This document shows, one piece after another, positions 39,261 to 46,533 of a stretch of 64,000 nt of DNA. Position 1 is the stretch's first letter. Each line of letters opens with the position of its first letter. The position numbers and the translations under genes were made by a program. Origin of the DNA: Pseudomonadales bacterium (lineage in GTDB: Bacteria > Pseudomonadota > Gammaproteobacteria > Pseudomonadales > Ketobacteraceae); assembly GCA_020062665.1 (NCBI GenBank), contig JAGUVW010000036.1, forward strand, positions 62,001-126,000, given 5' to 3'. The notes below the pieces were generated by a model. The model saw only the letters and a list, made by a program, of their open reading frames with translations. It was not told the origin of the DNA and ran no database searches.

Positions 39261-40170
39261 GGGCCGATGATACCGGATCGGTCAGGGTGCCGTACACCTG
39301 TCCGTTCTGATCCATCGCGAGCCAGGGCAGTTCCAGGTCGTTGAGCCAGTCGATGCCGTTGCCGCCTTTCAGCAGCGCGATGGTGGTGGCGGTGCCTGCC
39401 AGCAGGCAGTGATCGGCCACCACGCTCACCGCCATCAGGCCGCGCACTGGCCAGCCGGTGCGAGGATTGAGGATGTGGCCGTAGCGCTGGCCGTCGACCA
39501 TCAGGCAGCGTTCGTAGTCGCCGCTGCTGGCAAGCGCGCCCTGCTGCAAAGGTAGCGTGGCGAGAATGGCGCCGGGCTGGCGCGGGTGGCGGATACCAAT
39601 GGCCCAGGGCCGGCCATCCGGATGGGGGCCGATGACGCGGATGTCGCCGCCCAGTTCCACCAGTCCGTGCTGAATGCCGTGCTGCGTTGCGACGGCGGCA
39701 GCACCATCGGCGGCATATTCCTTCACGTAACCGCCGAAATCGATTTCCATGTCGGGGCGGGCGAAATGCAGCAGATTGTTGTCGATGTGAAGTTTGTTCC
39801 AGCCGATGCGTGGCAGCAGTTCATCGATCTGTTGTTGCGACGGCAGACGGCCGCTGCGGAAATCCCAGGCGCGACGCAAAATGCCGGAGGTGATGTCGAA
39901 CAGGCCGTCGCTCTGTTCCCAGGCGGTGTGGGCGTAATTCAGCAGCGCGGCGGTTTCGTGATCCAGCGGAAAGGGGTTGCCGGATTGTGCGGATGCATGA
40001 ATGGCGGCGGTGATACTGTCGTCGCGGTAGCGGGAGTATTTCTGTTCCAGACGTCGGACTTCGGCTTCGCATTGTTGTGCCACCGCGCAGGCGTGGGATT
40101 CCGTGTCCGCGTACAGGTGGACGGTGCAGGGGGAACCCATGGCCTGGAAGGAGTGGCGGTGGTAGTGCAC
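39253..40170 (-). CDS. apbE: FAD:protein FMN transferase, ApbE family
   Basis: A 305-residue flavin transferase that attaches FMN to Thr or Ser of target proteins through a phosphoester. The core is present: FQAMGSPCTVHLYAD, YSRYRDDSITAAIH, the Mg/FAD region EIDFGGYVKEYAADGA, VELGGDIRVIG, HILNPRTGWPV and AGTATTIALLKG. GTG 40170 is chosen because a GCGAGG box precedes it and because the longer TTG start at 40212 falls inside a palindromic repeat. Neither start gives a signal peptide, so the enzyme seems cytoplasmic, unlike most ApbE lipoproteins. It closes the cytochrome/TlpA/DUF4266/DUF3570 operon. Confidence 0.92.
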   Translation of the reverse strand: MHYHRHSFQAMGSPCTVHLYADTESHACAVAQQCEAEVRRLEQKYSRYRDDSITAAIHASAQSGNPFPLDHETAALLNYAHTAWEQSDGLFDITSGILRRAWDFRSGRLPSQQQIDELLPRIGWNKLHIDNNLLHFARPDMEIDFGGYVKEYAADGAAAVATQHGIQHGLVELGGDIRVIGPHPDGRPWAIGIRHPRQPGAILATLPLQQGALASSGDYERCLMVDGQRYGHILNPRTGWPVRGLMAVSVVADHCLLAGTATTIALLKGGNGIDWLNDLELPWLAMDQNGQVYGTLTDPVSSAHA

Positions 40171-40204
40171 GTGGGGCCTCGCGTAGGTTGAATCACGCGG
40201 GCGG

Positions 40205-40298
40205 TCAGGCAATTACATCCCAGACGCTCTGCGACATGGATGTCGCGGAGCAGCCCCCATGGATGGGTTCACGGCGTGTCTGGGATGTAATTGCCTGA
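40205..40298. repeat. 94-bp palindromic element with 21-bp perfect arms
   Basis: The left arm (40205-40225, TCAGGCAATTACATCCCAGAC) is repeated as a perfect inverted copy at 40278-40298. Inside is a second hairpin GCGACAT-GG-ATGTCGC (40231-40246). The structure fills the gap between the DUF3570 stop and the apbE start, so the transcript would form a large hairpin. It looks like a REP/MITE-type intergenic unit; no T-run follows on the minus strand. Other copies cannot be checked here. Confidence 0.8.
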
Positions 40299-40322
40299 TC
40301 GCCCGTGTGATCGCACCAAGAA

Positions 40323-41492
40323 TCAAAACCGATAATCAAATCCTACCGTTACCAGCGTGTAGTTGACCAGCGCGGGATTTTCCACATCGACATTTTTCAG
40401 TGCCAGATCACCATCACTTTCATACTGCTCGCCCCGCAACGTAATGCGGTAGTCGGGCTGTTCCAGAATCAGACTCGCACCCCAGCTCAGCGCGCCGAAC
40501 GGCGACAGGCGATAATCCGAAGACTGATTGCCCGTGTTCAACACGCTGTCTGTCTCCACATAAAAATCCGCCTGACTCTGGGAGTAGTAGCGCACCATCG
40601 GCACGATGCGGAAATGATCCCCTAGCGACTGATGCCAGGAAAATTCCAGCGTGTGGGATTCGATGCCCCAGTCGTCGTTGTAGAAGCGGTAATCCGTGTG
40701 CAGGGCTGCCTGCAGCGACTTCAGGTAGTAACGCGAACGCCCAGTGAAACCGAACGCCTGCCGCTGATCCGGACGAATGTCACGGGCCTTGTAAGGATCT
40801 GACAGATAGCCATCCCAGAGTGCGGCAAACACACCGCCCTGCACCTGCCAGAGTGGACTGAGTACCTTCGCCACAGCGAGAAAACCATTCGCCGACCATT
40901 TGTCATCGGAATCGATGCGGTTAATGCCGTCAGTCTGCACCGGTTCGATGGTGTCGCTGGAAAAGCCGACGCCGCCCGACCACGTCGTGATGCGATCCGC
41001 CGACAGCTTTTCGAATGCCACGGCGCCGTTGAAGGCTTCGTAATCTTTTTCAGTGGAGTAGCCGAGCGCGAAGGTGAGTGAGCCATCCTCCCGTGATGTG
41101 CGCAAGCTGGCGAGCAGATCCTTGCGGGTGTCGTCGATGCTGGCGCCGCTCATGATCAGCATGGGCTTGCCGTCGGGGCCGGCTGCAGTGCCATAGGCGG
41201 ATGCGCCGGATACGGTTTCATAATCGGCATCAATGGTCAGCACCTTGTCGTCGCCCACGGGGGTGGCCAGGCGGAACTGGTGATTTTTCACTTCGTAACG
41301 TTCAGGGCTGCCGACGAAGACCTTGTCTTTGTCCGCATCGTCCTCCTGATACTGCGAATAGCGATAGCCGAATTCGGTTTTTGCTGTGGGCGTGTTCCCG
41401 TGGGCAAGCTGGGCGATGGCGGGCAATGTCAGTGCCGCGCCGGTCAGCGCTGCCAGACGCGTGGAGCGCGACGGTTTACTGGATGAAGTCAT
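40323..41492 (-). CDS. DUF3570 outer-membrane protein with two SGAS (flavinylation-like) motifs
   Basis: A 389-residue exported protein, taken from ATG 41492 (an AGGA box lies 11-12 bases upstream; the TTG at 41534 gives an unlikely extension). After a signal peptide (cleavage near LAHG) the sequence alternates short beta strands and ends FDYRF, as outer-membrane barrels do. Residues 92-98 read ETVSGAS and 112-118 LIMSGAS; both resemble the ApbE target motif D-x-x-(S/T)-G-A-(S/T). The family is DUF3570, of unknown function. The gene is between the DUF4266 lipoprotein and apbE in one operon, which supports the idea that it is the ApbE substrate. Confidence 0.8.
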   Translation of the reverse strand: MTSSSKPSRSTRLAALTGAALTLPAIAQLAHGNTPTAKTEFGYRYSQYQEDDADKDKVFVGSPERYEVKNHQFRLATPVGDDKVLTIDADYETVSGASAYGTAAGPDGKPMLIMSGASIDDTRKDLLASLRTSREDGSLTFALGYSTEKDYEAFNGAVAFEKLSADRITTWSGGVGFSSDTIEPVQTDGINRIDSDDKWSANGFLAVAKVLSPLWQVQGGVFAALWDGYLSDPYKARDIRPDQRQAFGFTGRSRYYLKSLQAALHTDYRFYNDDWGIESHTLEFSWHQSLGDHFRIVPMVRYYSQSQADFYVETDSVLNTGNQSSDYRLSPFGALSWGASLILEQPDYRITLRGEQYESDGDLALKNVDVENPALVNYTLVTVGFDYRF

Positions 41493-41548
41493 GATGAAAC
41501 TGCGTCCTTGATGCTTGTTATGGAATAGGTGCAATCAGACGAAACGAA

Positions 41549-41758
41549 TCAATAGCAGCCGCAACCGCCGCCGCCAGTGCCAACGCCGCCGGAAGCTGCT
41601 TCCTTTGCGTTGTAGATGTGGCTGCGCATGGCGGACTCCATCGGATCGGGTTCCCACTGCATCGCGGTGCGGGCAAGGTCGCCCCGTTCCCAGGAGTCGA
41701 CCGGTGCAGTGCTGCAGGCGGTCAGTGTCAGAGAGAGGATCAGCATCACATATTTCAC
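41549..41758 (-). CDS. DUF4266 mini-lipoprotein with GGGGCGCY C-terminus
   Basis: A 69-residue lipoprotein: lipobox LTAC with the lipidated Cys15, then VDSWERGDLARTAMQWE, MRSHIYNAKEAASGG and the C-terminal GGVGTGGGGCGCY. This fits the small DUF4266 family, whose C-terminal Gly/Cys tail is its hallmark. Cys66 and Cys68 could bind a metal or form a thiol pair served by the TlpA protein next to it. The start overlaps the TlpA stop by 4 bases (ATGA). Function unknown. Confidence 0.82.
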   Translation of the reverse strand: MKYVMLILSLTLTACSTAPVDSWERGDLARTAMQWEPDPMESAMRSHIYNAKEAASGGVGTGGGGCGCY

Positions 41759-42258
41759 AGCGAAGGTTCCTGCAATAGTTGTTGTATTTGTTGTTTGAGT
41801 TTTTGGGTGTCGCCGGGTTTGAAACCGGTGTGGGTTGCGCGCAGCGCGCCGCGCCGATCCACCAGAAAGGCGGTGGGCATGCCAGCGATGCCGTAGGCCC
41901 TTGGCGTGGCTTTTTCGGCATCGAACAACACCGGATAGGCAATCTGTAGCGGCTGCAGAAAACGGGTCGCCTGCGAGGTGGATTCATCCAGATTGATGGC
42001 CACGACTTCGAAACCTTGCGCTTGCAATTCGGCGTGCAGTTGTTGCAACGCAGGCAGCGATATGGCGCAGGGCGCGCACCAGGATGCCCAGAAATCCACG
42101 TACACCACCTTGCCGCGCAGCGACGACAGTGTCAGCGGTTGCTGATCGTCGAGGCGGGGCAGGGTAAAGTCCGGCGCCAGATCGGCGCCGGTGGCAGGAA
42201 TGCTTGCTACCAATTGCAGCAGCAAGCAGACCAGCAGGGGCGACAACAGTTTCGTCAT
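41755..42258 (-). CDS. TlpA-like thiol-disulfide oxidoreductase
   Basis: A 167-residue periplasmic thioredoxin-fold protein with a signal peptide (MTKLLSPLLVCLLLQLVAS, cleavage near ATGA). The mature part starts APDFTLPRLDD; the active site is FWASWCAPCAISLP and the cis-Pro loop GIAGMPTAFLVD. It belongs to the TlpA/ResA group, which reduces specific cysteines, for example in apocytochromes or metal sites. It is 4 bases after the haem protein and overlaps the DUF4266 gene, so both are likely partners. Confidence 0.92.
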   Translation of the reverse strand: MTKLLSPLLVCLLLQLVASIPATGADLAPDFTLPRLDDQQPLTLSSLRGKVVYVDFWASWCAPCAISLPALQQLHAELQAQGFEVVAINLDESTSQATRFLQPLQIAYPVLFDAEKATPRAYGIAGMPTAFLVDRRGALRATHTGFKPGDTQKLKQQIQQLLQEPSL

Positions 42259-42262
42259 GATC

Positions 42263-44731
42263 TTACAGCGTCTTCATATATTCAATCACGGCACGGGTTT
42301 CGGTTTCGTTCAGCACGCGGGTGAATTCGTGGCCCTTGTTGGAATTGCTGAATTCGTGCGTGTTGAAGATCTTACGCGCGTCGATCTGCTTCTGGGTGCC
42401 ATAGGGTTTGCTGACGAAACCCAGCAGCCAGATATTGTCCTTGAGTGATTCGATGAACTGGTACAGCAGGTTGTTGCGCACGCGATAATCGGCGTTGCAT
42501 TCCTCCAGCGGCGTATCCTTGGTGCTGCAATATTCGATGTACTTCCAGCCCACCTGATCTTCCATGTCATAGGCATTCAGACTCATGTCGTAACCTTTTA
42601 CCTTGCCTTCCACCGGAGAATCCAGGCGACGCCAGATGGCAGGACGCTCTTCCGGTTTCAGCACCTGGCGCAAGGTGGGAACGGATCCGTTGTGCAGGTA
42701 GGGAGACGATGCCCACACGCCGTACAGTGGCGGTGCGAGGTAACCGAAGTCTTCCGTCCAGCCGCAGGCACCTTTCACCGGGCGGCCATCGGGATTCAGA
42801 ATCGGATACGCCATGTCGTCGAGATATTCATCCAGCGGATTTTTGTCTTCTGGTGGCACATAGCCGGGCATGCCATCGGGATAGCCCCACCAGGAACTGC
42901 CGAACACTTCGCGCACCTGGCGGGTGATGGAGAGCGCGCGGGCCGGATCGGTTTTGATGATATCCAGCGGCACGATGTAGCCGGCGACACCTTCCAGTGC
43001 TGGCGTTTCGAGGAATGCAGGATCGTTTACATAGCGTGGTGAATACACGCCGTGACAGCCGGCACAGGAACCATTGCCCTGGGGTTGCGGAATGTCGGCG
43101 TTGGCGCCATCGGCCCACAGATTTTTGTTGTGGAAAATCACGGCGCCCACTTCAGCCAGCGCGGTATCGATCGTGCCGGGGAACGCCGGCGCCACCTGGG
43201 CATCCACGTATGCCTGCAGATCCTGATCGTGTTCTTCGGTGGCAGCACGACGGGACGCGCCACTCTGGAACAGATTCACCTGATCAGCCGCCGCCATGTC
43301 GATGCGGGTGGAATCCGCCGACACGCCGCCGTCAAAGAATTTGCGCGGGCGATGACTGGAGTTCCACCAGTTCGGCATGTCCTGGTTGCCGTGATAGGAA
43401 TGCGTGAACGGCAGCTTGAACGGGTTCGGTGACAGCGCGAGGGTGTCCACGTCCCACACAAGTGTCAGCATGTCGAACGCGCCCACCGCGTTGGAGGTGC
43501 CGCGGGTATTGTTGAGTGAAATCGGCAGCAGTCCTCCCACCAGTCCCTGCGACATATCCCGCATCAGGATCATCATGTCGGTGTTGGTGTTGCCCATGCC
43601 GGGAATCGGGCCCAGGCCGGGGCCATCGCTGGCATCACCGATCTGGCCGCCGTGGCAGATGTAGCAGTTGAGACTGATCTTGCCGTTGTAGTTGCCGTCG
43701 GTATCTTTCGCCTGAATCAGGCCCATGGGCAGCTGGCCGGAACCGCCGTCCGTTGCAACCGGATCTTCACCGGGCAGCGGATAGGGGTTGCGATAGGGTG
43801 CGGGATTGAAGCCGTAACGTTCTGTCAGCAGCTGATCGAAATTCGCGGGGCGTTGCTGCAGGCCCCAGCGTTTCCACAGATTGTTGATCACCGATGAAGG
43901 CACCGACAGATCCGTCATGGCTGCACGCTGGTTGGCAAAGTAGTCGCCCTTCGCCACCCGTATTTTGTATTCGCCGCAGGTTTTGGCTGCCTGATCCTTT
44001 TCCGGCAGATTGACGTGACAGTCTTCGTAGAAGGCATTGAAGAAAACTGCACGGCCTTCATTGACGCCCGGCGTCACCAACGTGCGCGGATCCGGCGGCA
44101 GCAGGGTGTCGTCGCTGGCATTTTCACAGAAACTGTTCCAGAGGTGGTTGCCATGGGAGCTTCCCAGCAGTGGCAACAGACTGGTGTCCTCGTCCGGATC
44201 ATTCTCGCCGACGTCATCGTCTTCATCGGGCGGCTGCGCAATCAAGGGGCAATTCTGCGGTTGATCCCAGCACAGCAACAGCGTGGAAACATGCTGGTTG
44301 ATGGCGCTGCCGGCGGGCCAGGATTTGCCGCCAGTGTGATTGGTCGCGGGATCCGCGTTCACTTTCAGCAGCGCATTGCTCGCGACGCCTTTGCCGAGGG
44401 TTTCCCAGGATGCGTGAAAACTGTCGTAATGGCTTTGTGATGATGGCAGCAGGAAGCCATCGCCCAGATCGGTGTCTGCTACGCCGCCGGGTACATGGCA
44501 GGTGCCACAGAACGGCATTTGTGGCTGGATGTGAGTGTTGAAGTAGGCGGCAAGGATGTCGTCATTGTCTGTGTTGCCGCCGCTACCGCCAGTGTTCACG
44601 CTGCGCGAGCCGTTGTCACCAGCGTTGGCGTCGGCGCTTTGGCTGCCGCTGTAGTCGCCACCACAACCGCCGAGAGCTAACGGAAAGAATAAAGACAAAA
44701 CAATATGATGGGGAGCGAGAGATCGCTTCAC
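42263..44731 (-). CDS. Large c-type cytochrome lipoprotein with three haem-binding CXXCH motifs
   Basis: An 822-residue exported lipoprotein. GTG 44731 is chosen because AGGAGG lies 6 bases upstream and the resulting signal peptide ends in ALGGC (Cys23). A Gly/Asn/Ser/Asp-rich linker follows. Three c-haem sites are visible: CGTCH (75-79), CYICH (356-360) and CAGCH (556-560). Other conserved-looking segments are FTHSYHGNQDMPNWWNSSH and YLAPPLYGVWASSPYLHNGS; the latter, with its Leu-His, is reminiscent of di-haem peroxidase/RoxA-like proteins. It is probably an oxidoreductase or electron donor on the envelope. First gene of the operon; divergent from an AraC-type regulator. Confidence 0.75.
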   Translation of the reverse strand: MKRSLAPHHIVLSLFFPLALGGCGGDYSGSQSADANAGDNGSRSVNTGGSGGNTDNDDILAAYFNTHIQPQMPFCGTCHVPGGVADTDLGDGFLLPSSQSHYDSFHASWETLGKGVASNALLKVNADPATNHTGGKSWPAGSAINQHVSTLLLCWDQPQNCPLIAQPPDEDDDVGENDPDEDTSLLPLLGSSHGNHLWNSFCENASDDTLLPPDPRTLVTPGVNEGRAVFFNAFYEDCHVNLPEKDQAAKTCGEYKIRVAKGDYFANQRAAMTDLSVPSSVINNLWKRWGLQQRPANFDQLLTERYGFNPAPYRNPYPLPGEDPVATDGGSGQLPMGLIQAKDTDGNYNGKISLNCYICHGGQIGDASDGPGLGPIPGMGNTNTDMMILMRDMSQGLVGGLLPISLNNTRGTSNAVGAFDMLTLVWDVDTLALSPNPFKLPFTHSYHGNQDMPNWWNSSHRPRKFFDGGVSADSTRIDMAAADQVNLFQSGASRRAATEEHDQDLQAYVDAQVAPAFPGTIDTALAEVGAVIFHNKNLWADGANADIPQPQGNGSCAGCHGVYSPRYVNDPAFLETPALEGVAGYIVPLDIIKTDPARALSITRQVREVFGSSWWGYPDGMPGYVPPEDKNPLDEYLDDMAYPILNPDGRPVKGACGWTEDFGYLAPPLYGVWASSPYLHNGSVPTLRQVLKPEERPAIWRRLDSPVEGKVKGYDMSLNAYDMEDQVGWKYIEYCSTKDTPLEECNADYRVRNNLLYQFIESLKDNIWLLGFVSKPYGTQKQIDARKIFNTHEFSNSNKGHEFTRVLNETETRAVIEYMKTL

Positions 44732-45080
44732 GGGTAACCTCCTGCGGTGTTCGTCCGGTTGCAGTGGGTGGGGTTGGTTCTTGTTGTTTTTGTCCCGCAC
44801 ACGGCATACGTGCCGAAGTCGCGCGAGGTTTTCGTCAAGCAAGATTACTGCGTTGAAATAATTTCATTCAATACCGGCGCTGGCCAATCACGACAGCCCC
44901 ATGTCATACTCATTTCGGGATTCCTTGCGAGGAATTTCGTTTTGCCGTCGCCGGTCGGATAGAATTCGTGGAGCGAAGGCACAGTGAAAACTGACCGGAT
45001 GAGCATTCATCCGGCATGTCAAAACTAAAAACATTTTGGTGACCATATCTAATTTTTCGGTCGCCGCAGAGGGAAAAACC
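44732..45080. promoter_or_regulatory. Divergent control region between the haem-protein operon and the AraC-type regulator
   Basis: This 349-base gap has no gene of its own. It contains a perfect 13-base palindrome TGAAATAATTTCA at 44854-44866 and a perfect 8-bp hairpin CCGGATGA-GCAT-TCATCCGG at 44995-45014. Either could be the operator of the AraC-type regulator. No clear sigma-70 or sigma-54 promoter was found by eye. Confidence 0.4.
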
Positions 45081-46085
45081 ATGCCAGCACCAACTGTAGC
45101 GTTCGAGCTATACGACGCGATCTACCAGTATCTGAATCAACGCAATATCACCGATGAGCAACTGTGTGGCGCTCTGGGAATCCGATCCCGCCGCGACGGA
45201 CTGTTGCATGGACGCATTCCGCTGACGCTGTATGAGCAGGCTTTTCTGGCGGCTGAAACGCTGACGGGTGACAGCGCCATCGGTTTGCGGATTGGACAGG
45301 CCGCACTGCCATCCAACGATGGCGTGTTCTACTTCCTGTCCATCGCGGGTGAGGATGTGCGCCAGATCATGGCGGCCATCACGCGCTATTTTCCGTTGGC
45401 CTACGACTTCATCAATCTGGAGATGGCGATGCAGGAAGATGCGTTACGCATCGAGCTGCAATATGCCCATCGCCGGCGTCCGCATCGTCATGTGATCGAG
45501 CATCTGTTTGCCAACTGGTACACGGTGGCCAATCAGCTGACGTTCGACGTGAAGAACGTGCCACGCCGCCTGTACCTGCAGCATCTCCAGCATTGTCCTG
45601 ACGAGCTGATTACCGAGATTTTTCAGGAAACGCCGGTGCTGTTCGGGCAACAGGCGGATCGCTTCGATCTGAATATGGAGAGCCTGGACTACCACACCGG
45701 GCACATCAATCGCCGCGTGTTCCGCATGTCAGAAAAACGCGCCGAGGATCTGCTGCTGCGGTTGCGCGCCAATGATCGGATTGCACGGGAAATTTCCACT
45801 CACGTGATTGCGATGCTGAGTGATGGTTTGCCGACGCTGGAAGCGGTGGCGCGGCGGATGAACTGTTCCGGGCGCACGTTACAGCGACGTCTGGCCGAGC
45901 GGCATCTGAATTACCAGATGCTGCTGGATCATATCCGGCAGGATGTGGCGATTGAGTTGTTGTCGACCACGGCCATGCCCATTACGCAGATTGCCGAACG
46001 CATTGGATTCACCGACGACAGCACATTTCATCGTGCATTCAAGCGTTGGACGGGGGAGTCACCGGGATCATACCGGCATCAATGA
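45081..46085 (+). CDS. AraC family transcriptional regulator (OruR/ArgR-like, Arabinose_bd-type)
   Basis: A 334-residue regulator. Residues 1-220 form the N-terminal sensor of the type found in OruR/FeaR-like proteins (LLHGRIPLTLYEQAF, IGLRIGQAALPSNDG). The C-terminal double HTH contains LEAVARRMNCSGRTLQRRL and ITQIAERIGFTDDSTFHRAF, and ends with RWTGESPGSYR. ATG 45081 follows an AGAGG box; an upstream TTG lacks one. It is divergent from the haem-protein/ApbE operon and is the natural candidate to control it. A terminator follows at 46100. Confidence 0.9.
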   Translation: MPAPTVAFELYDAIYQYLNQRNITDEQLCGALGIRSRRDGLLHGRIPLTLYEQAFLAAETLTGDSAIGLRIGQAALPSNDGVFYFLSIAGEDVRQIMAAITRYFPLAYDFINLEMAMQEDALRIELQYAHRRRPHRHVIEHLFANWYTVANQLTFDVKNVPRRLYLQHLQHCPDELITEIFQETPVLFGQQADRFDLNMESLDYHTGHINRRVFRMSEKRAEDLLLRLRANDRIAREISTHVIAMLSDGLPTLEAVARRMNCSGRTLQRRLAERHLNYQMLLDHIRQDVAIELLSTTAMPITQIAERIGFTDDSTFHRAFKRWTGESPGSYRHQ

Positions 46086-46099
46086 GGCTGCCAAAACAC

Positions 46100-46123
46100 A
46101 ACGGCCCGTACAGACGGGCCGTT
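46100..46123. terminator. Bidirectional hairpin terminator
   Basis: AACGGCCCGT and ACGGGCCGTT form a 10-bp stem with a 4-base loop. It lies 14 bases after the AraC-type gene stop and 16 bases beyond the end of the small minus-strand gene. T-tracts are modest on both sides (TTGGTT on plus, TTGTGTTTT on minus). Confidence 0.75.
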
Positions 46124-46139
46124 GGTTCGGCAATTCAAT

Positions 46140-46250
46140 TCAGTTAGCGAAATACATGTTGTCGAGATACTCATGTAAACGTTTCATGAGCAGCTCTTCA
46201 TCCTTCGAAGTAAGCCAGAACAGTACATCGTTATCCAGCGAAACACGCAT
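46140..46250 (-). CDS. Small hypothetical protein (36 aa) with strong ribosome site
   Basis: A 36-residue frame begins MRVSLDNDVLFWLTSKDEEL and ends LHEYLDNMYFAN. An exceptionally good AAGGAGG box lies 9 bases upstream of the ATG, and a hairpin terminator lies just downstream, so it looks like a genuine free-standing gene. The residues alternate hydrophobic and charged and could form one or two amphipathic helices; there is no signal peptide or membrane helix. I do not recognise a family. Confidence 0.6.
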   Translation of the reverse strand: MRVSLDNDVLFWLTSKDEELLMKRLHEYLDNMYFAN

Positions 46251-46473
46251 GGGAATCCACCTCCTTGGTTTTTTGTCGTCTGATGTGCCTCGTTATCGTG
46301 CGCGTCTGGGTTGGTGCGGTCAACCGGGGTGGTTGTTACAAGATATGAGAGTTATGCGATCCGGTTATTTGAAATGGTTGGTGTGAGTCGCCTGGTTTTA
46401 AGAAGGCTGGTTAGTGAACAGAGCGGGCGGGAAGGAAATAAGGTAGCGGCGTTGTTGCGCGTAATCGATATAT

Positions 46474-46497
46474 GAAAAAGCGCCCGTGATGGGCGCT
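46474..46497 (-). terminator. Rho-independent terminator of the fatty-acid/SDR operon
   Basis: On the minus strand AGCGCCC-ATCAC-GGGCGCT is followed by TTTTT. It lies 37 bases after the stop of the last SDR gene at 46534 and closes the five-gene operon. The remaining 46251-46473 stretch holds no gene I can support. Confidence 0.88.
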
Positions 46498-46533
46498 CTG
46501 GTTGGTGCGCAGTGGTGATGGATCTGTATCCGC

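Noticed and set aside
40171-40212. Extension of apbE to the TTG at 40212
   Set aside because: It would begin inside the arm of the 94-bp palindrome and has no ribosome site, while GTG 40170 does.
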